This document shows positions 62,136 to 64,000 of a stretch of DNA of 64,000 nucleotides, one piece after another. Every line of letters begins with the position of its first letter. Positions within the stretch are counted from its first letter, which is position 1. Position numbers and translations under genes: made by a program. The stretch lies in NCBI RefSeq assembly GCF_905171765.1, contig NC_053398.1, positions 52,264,338-52,328,337 on the forward strand. Direction: 5' to 3'. This DNA comes from Bufo bufo. Taxonomy: Eukaryota; Chordata; Amphibia; Anura; Bufonidae. Below the pieces are notes generated by a model, which was given only the letters and a program-made list of their open reading frames with translations, did no database searches and was not told the DNA's origin.

Positions 62136-63142
62136 GTCGGGGTCTGTCCCAATCTGTAGTTTCCACCATTTTGGGAAGTAGGAAGGACACCACGGCCAGA
62201 AAATATAATAAGATCTGGGAAGTCTTTTCCTCCTTTTTAGGGATCAGTCCTGACCCCTTTTCTCCTCCAGATGTCTCTAGGGTTCTAGATTTTTTACAAG
62301 CTGGCTTGGATAAGGGGCTTAGGGCTTCCACCCTAAGAGTACATGTGGCAGCCTTGAGTTACTTCTTCGATTCCCAGCTGGCCCTGCATCCTTGGGTTAA
62401 AAGGTTTCTGTCGGCAGCCTCCAGAATCCGCCCTTCGATAAGACCCTTGTCCCCTCCTTGGGACCTAAACACGGTCTTGACGGCCCTGTCACAGAAACCT
62501 TTTGAGCCCCTGTCAGATTTGCCATTGAATATGCTCTCATTTAAGATGTCCTTTTTACTGGCCATTACTTCAGCTAGGAGGATCTCAGAGATTCAGGCTT
62601 TCTCGGCTTTTCCTCCTTATACCCAGGTCTTGGATGACAAAGTTATCATTAGGCCTCTCCCGTCCTTCCAGCCAAAGGTGGTTTCGGACTTCCATAGAAG
62701 TCAGGATGTTGTCCTTCCATCTTTTTGCCCTAATCCCTCTAATAGTTTAGAAAGGGAGTATCATTGCCTAGATGTCAAAAGATGTCTGCTTGCTTATTTA
62801 GAGTCTACCTCGGCCTGGAGGTTGGATGAAAACCTCCTTATTCAGTTTTGGGGTAGAAATAAGGGGCGGAAAGTGTCCACGGCGGTTATTGCCAGATGGG
62901 TTAAAAGGGCCATTTCCGAGGCCTATTCAGCGCAGGGTCTCTCTCCCCCTTCAGGGTTTGGAGCCCACTCCACTCGAGCGGTAGCTACGTCCTGGGCCGA
63001 GAAGGCGGATGCCTCCCTGGCCCAAATTTGTAGAGCAGCAACTTGGAGCTCTCAACATACCTTTTTAAAACATTACAGGCTCCATCTTCATGCGGATTCC
63101 GCCTTTGGTAGGAAGGTGCTTCAGGCGGTTGTCCCCCCCTAA
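60632..63142 (+). CDS. DIRS tyrosine recombinase ORF
   Basis: The frame is open for 836 codons and ends at 63142. The first part (60632 to about 62100) overlaps the RT ORF in another frame and resembles nothing; the recombinase proper begins around Met493 (MEAEREIWLGRGLSQSVVSTILGSRK). The core-binding domain follows (TARKYNKIWEVFSSFL, STLRVHVAALSYFF). Catalytic residues are Arg in SARRISE (R649 or R650), H779-x-x-R782 in AHSTRAVATSW and Tyr815 in FLKHYRLH, with WSSQHTF before it. It would integrate the circular DNA copy. It is probably expressed from a spliced or re-initiated message. Confidence 0.93.
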   Translation: MLDGDSGFRGRVLPRANTCVLPKIFKDSSLGSGRMSTPAIQSPPLWGFSSPQNLHEGDCGSSLLPKIVRGSVAAILGRLPVYFPDQRGLDSKHRGFLRPVKEPGLENKLEEVLPNSIPELCIFRHPFRLPSRKVLPPVRQNILHQRACFGSFQILPLLVQEGNGSAGPLDSNLSSGPICTGSYKEATVMHPAPMGRLQAVVGPAFPLIRRGENVSSLVDCDRESLSRSTMGLSGSHCNNNGRQPVGLGGPLGEQGLARKVGFKHQESHLEPQRTESSRDGLKSNSSRHILQKHSSILRQLDYSGIHQPSRRNKSTFSGNTLSPDLSAGGAETSISVGSPHKGERKHSSRFSESHPAKAGGLVPKLRSLLPVNTEVRPPYDRLICLQKEQESGKVLLHKSSGRSNSFRRFSTGLDSGGGLCLPSIFPNSAGPEKSPEGESNDYPSGPSVAEKVLVLLPPRPSNSPPLDSPPSGGSIISRPDPASQSRNSASGSMEAEREIWLGRGLSQSVVSTILGSRKDTTARKYNKIWEVFSSFLGISPDPFSPPDVSRVLDFLQAGLDKGLRASTLRVHVAALSYFFDSQLALHPWVKRFLSAASRIRPSIRPLSPPWDLNTVLTALSQKPFEPLSDLPLNMLSFKMSFLLAITSARRISEIQAFSAFPPYTQVLDDKVIIRPLPSFQPKVVSDFHRSQDVVLPSFCPNPSNSLEREYHCLDVKRCLLAYLESTSAWRLDENLLIQFWGRNKGRKVSTAVIARWVKRAISEAYSAQGLSPPSGFGAHSTRAVATSWAEKADASLAQICRAATWSSQHTFLKHYRLHLHADSAFGRKVLQAVVPP

Positions 63143-63163
63143 TTTCTCATTAATAGTCTATCT

Positions 63164-63245
63164 CGCATGGGGTGCCGTCATGGGTGAGGGGAAAACAACA
63201 TTGCTTACCGGTAATTGTTTTTCTCGATACCCATGACGGCACCCC
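63164..63245 (+). repeat. DIRS internal complementary region
   Basis: The centre 'gaggggaaaacaacattgc' is the complement of the right end (GCAATGTTGTTTT) joined to the left end (CCCCTC). The flanks mirror the ends of the two terminal repeats ('catggggtgccgtcatggg'). Confidence 0.92.
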
Positions 63246-63470
63246 CGAAATTTTCCCTTCCCTATAATAGAAGTATATTTAAAAAAAAAAAAAAACTAAA
63301 AAGCCTTTAGTTGTCCTTTATTAGATTATATGCAGAGTAGCCCGCTACTTCCTTATTGGTTTCCGAGAGTTCTCTCTCAAGTATTGAAGAGATATAATGT
63401 ACCATATTGGATCTCTCTCTCTCTATTTTTCTTACGTGTATTCACCTCCGGAGTACTGTTTATTACTATC

Positions 63471-63599
63471 ACTGGTGCTTGGTGGGGGTGTGAACCTTTT
63501 ATCTTCTCAGGTTTCCTGTCCCGGATGGGAGGTCCCTGGTCGCATGGGGTGCCGTCATGGGTATCGAGAAAAACAATTACCGGTAAGCAATGTTGTTTT
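63471..63599 (-). repeat. DIRS right inverted terminal repeat and right end
   Basis: 63471-63561 is the inverse of the left repeat. The unique extension 'tatcgagaaaaacaattacc' to GTTGTTTT at 63599 is matched only by the internal complementary region. Confidence 0.9.
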
Positions 63600-63610
63600 C
63601 TATGTTTCTA

Positions 63611-64000
63611 TAGTTGCCCGATTCCACCCTACTACCTTTCTTGTGAATGGGCACAACATTTGCTAATTTCCAATCTTCTGGGACGACTCCTGTTGCCAGT
63701 GATTGGTTAAATAAATCTGTTAATGGTTTTGCTAGTTTACCGCTGAGCTCTTTTAATAGCTTTGGGTGTATCCCATCAGGCCCCTGTGACTTATTTGTAT
63801 TGATTTTAGACAGCTGACTTAGAACCTCTTCCTCTGTAAAGACACATGCATCAAAAAATTCATTTGTCTTCTTTCCTAACTGAGGTCCTTTTCCTTCATT
63901 TTCCTTCGTAAAGACTGAACTGAAGTATTCATTGAGGCAGTCAGCTAGTTCTTTATCTTCTTCCATATACCTTCCTTCTTTTGTTTTTAATTTTGTAATT
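63611..64000 (-). pseudogene. CR1-like LINE, RT N-terminal part (continues beyond the window)
   Basis: Minus-strand translation: ELADCLNEYFSSVFTKEN, EEEVLSQLSKINTNKSQGPDGIHPKLLKEL, PLTDLFNQSLATGVVPEDWKLANVVPIHKKGSRVESGNYR, the classic start of a CR1 RT. At GNYR the reading runs into the plus-strand CR1 tail; the natural continuation (PVSLTSIVGKLMETIL-like) is found at 58195 downward. The LINE continues past the window end. Confidence 0.92.

Larger units (their letters stand above)
58293..63599 (+). mobile_element. DIRS-type tyrosine-recombinase retrotransposon, apparently complete
   Basis: Inverted terminal repeats of about 90 bp are at 58297-58386 and 63471-63561. An internal complementary region (63164-63245) contains both element ends joined, the DIRS hallmark used to rebuild the ends from a circular intermediate. 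There is no target duplication: 'cattctatgttt' on the left and 'ctatgtttctatag' on the right simply continue the LINE tail. Coding regions are a gag-like ORF, an RT-RNase H-methylase ORF and a tyrosine recombinase ORF. Confidence 0.95.

Noticed and set aside
1..64000. CRISPR arrays, bacterial operons, tRNA or rRNA genes
   Set aside because: None of the required patterns is present; repeats here are eukaryotic transposon ends, satellites and palindromes.

Overview
The window looks like intergenic DNA of a vertebrate, most likely an anuran amphibian (inference). The transposon mix supports this: many Tc1 families, Kolobok/T2-type MITEs, a DIRS tyrosine-recombinase retrotransposon, a Penelope-like element, CR1 LINEs, snakehead-retrovirus-like sequences and Harbinger-like MITEs with TWA target duplications. 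There is no bacterial gene organisation, no CRISPR array and no recognisable tRNA or rRNA gene.

Only one gene candidate is probably a host gene: a 1091-codon uninterrupted frame at 30670-33945. It has an N-terminal THAP zinc finger, a Ser/Thr-rich linker with several SUMO-type motifs, and a C-terminal Kolobok transposase domain. A splice acceptor precedes it. A CpG-rich segment with CRE- and ETS-like motifs near 13.36-13.69 kb is the only promoter-like sequence upstream, but linking the two is speculative.

Layout. 0-6 kb: a decayed Ty3/gypsy pol remnant and a class I ERV remnant whose two LTR-like copies each carry a different MITE. 6-8.3 kb: a Tc1 split by a 448-bp insertion with a 35-bp target duplication. 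9-24 kb: Harbinger-like MITEs, a solo LTR, two ~0.9 kb palindromic elements (one split by a Tc1), a striking 0.9 kb array of consecutive hairpins (17.68-18.54 kb) and a 349-bp tandem repeat. 24.7-25.4 kb: a 30-bp minisatellite that is open in most frames. 25.6-29.9 kb: two Tc1s, one inside a T2-like element. 30.6-34.3 kb: the THAP gene. 34.6-35.6 kb: a foldback element. 35.6-47.3 kb: one Tc1 broken by a Penelope-like element with a hammerhead ribozyme motif and by a young 8.35 kb provirus with near-identical LTRs, open gag and pol, and broken env. 47-57 kb: further Tc1s, MITEs, a second hammerhead-bearing fragment and CR1 pieces. 57-64 kb: a minus-strand CR1 interrupted by a plus-strand CR1 tail, which is itself interrupted by a complete-looking 5.3 kb DIRS element.

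The main story is nested insertion: several sites show host element, insert and target duplication clearly enough to order the events. All calls come from reading the sequence by eye; family names rest on remembered motif knowledge, not on searches.
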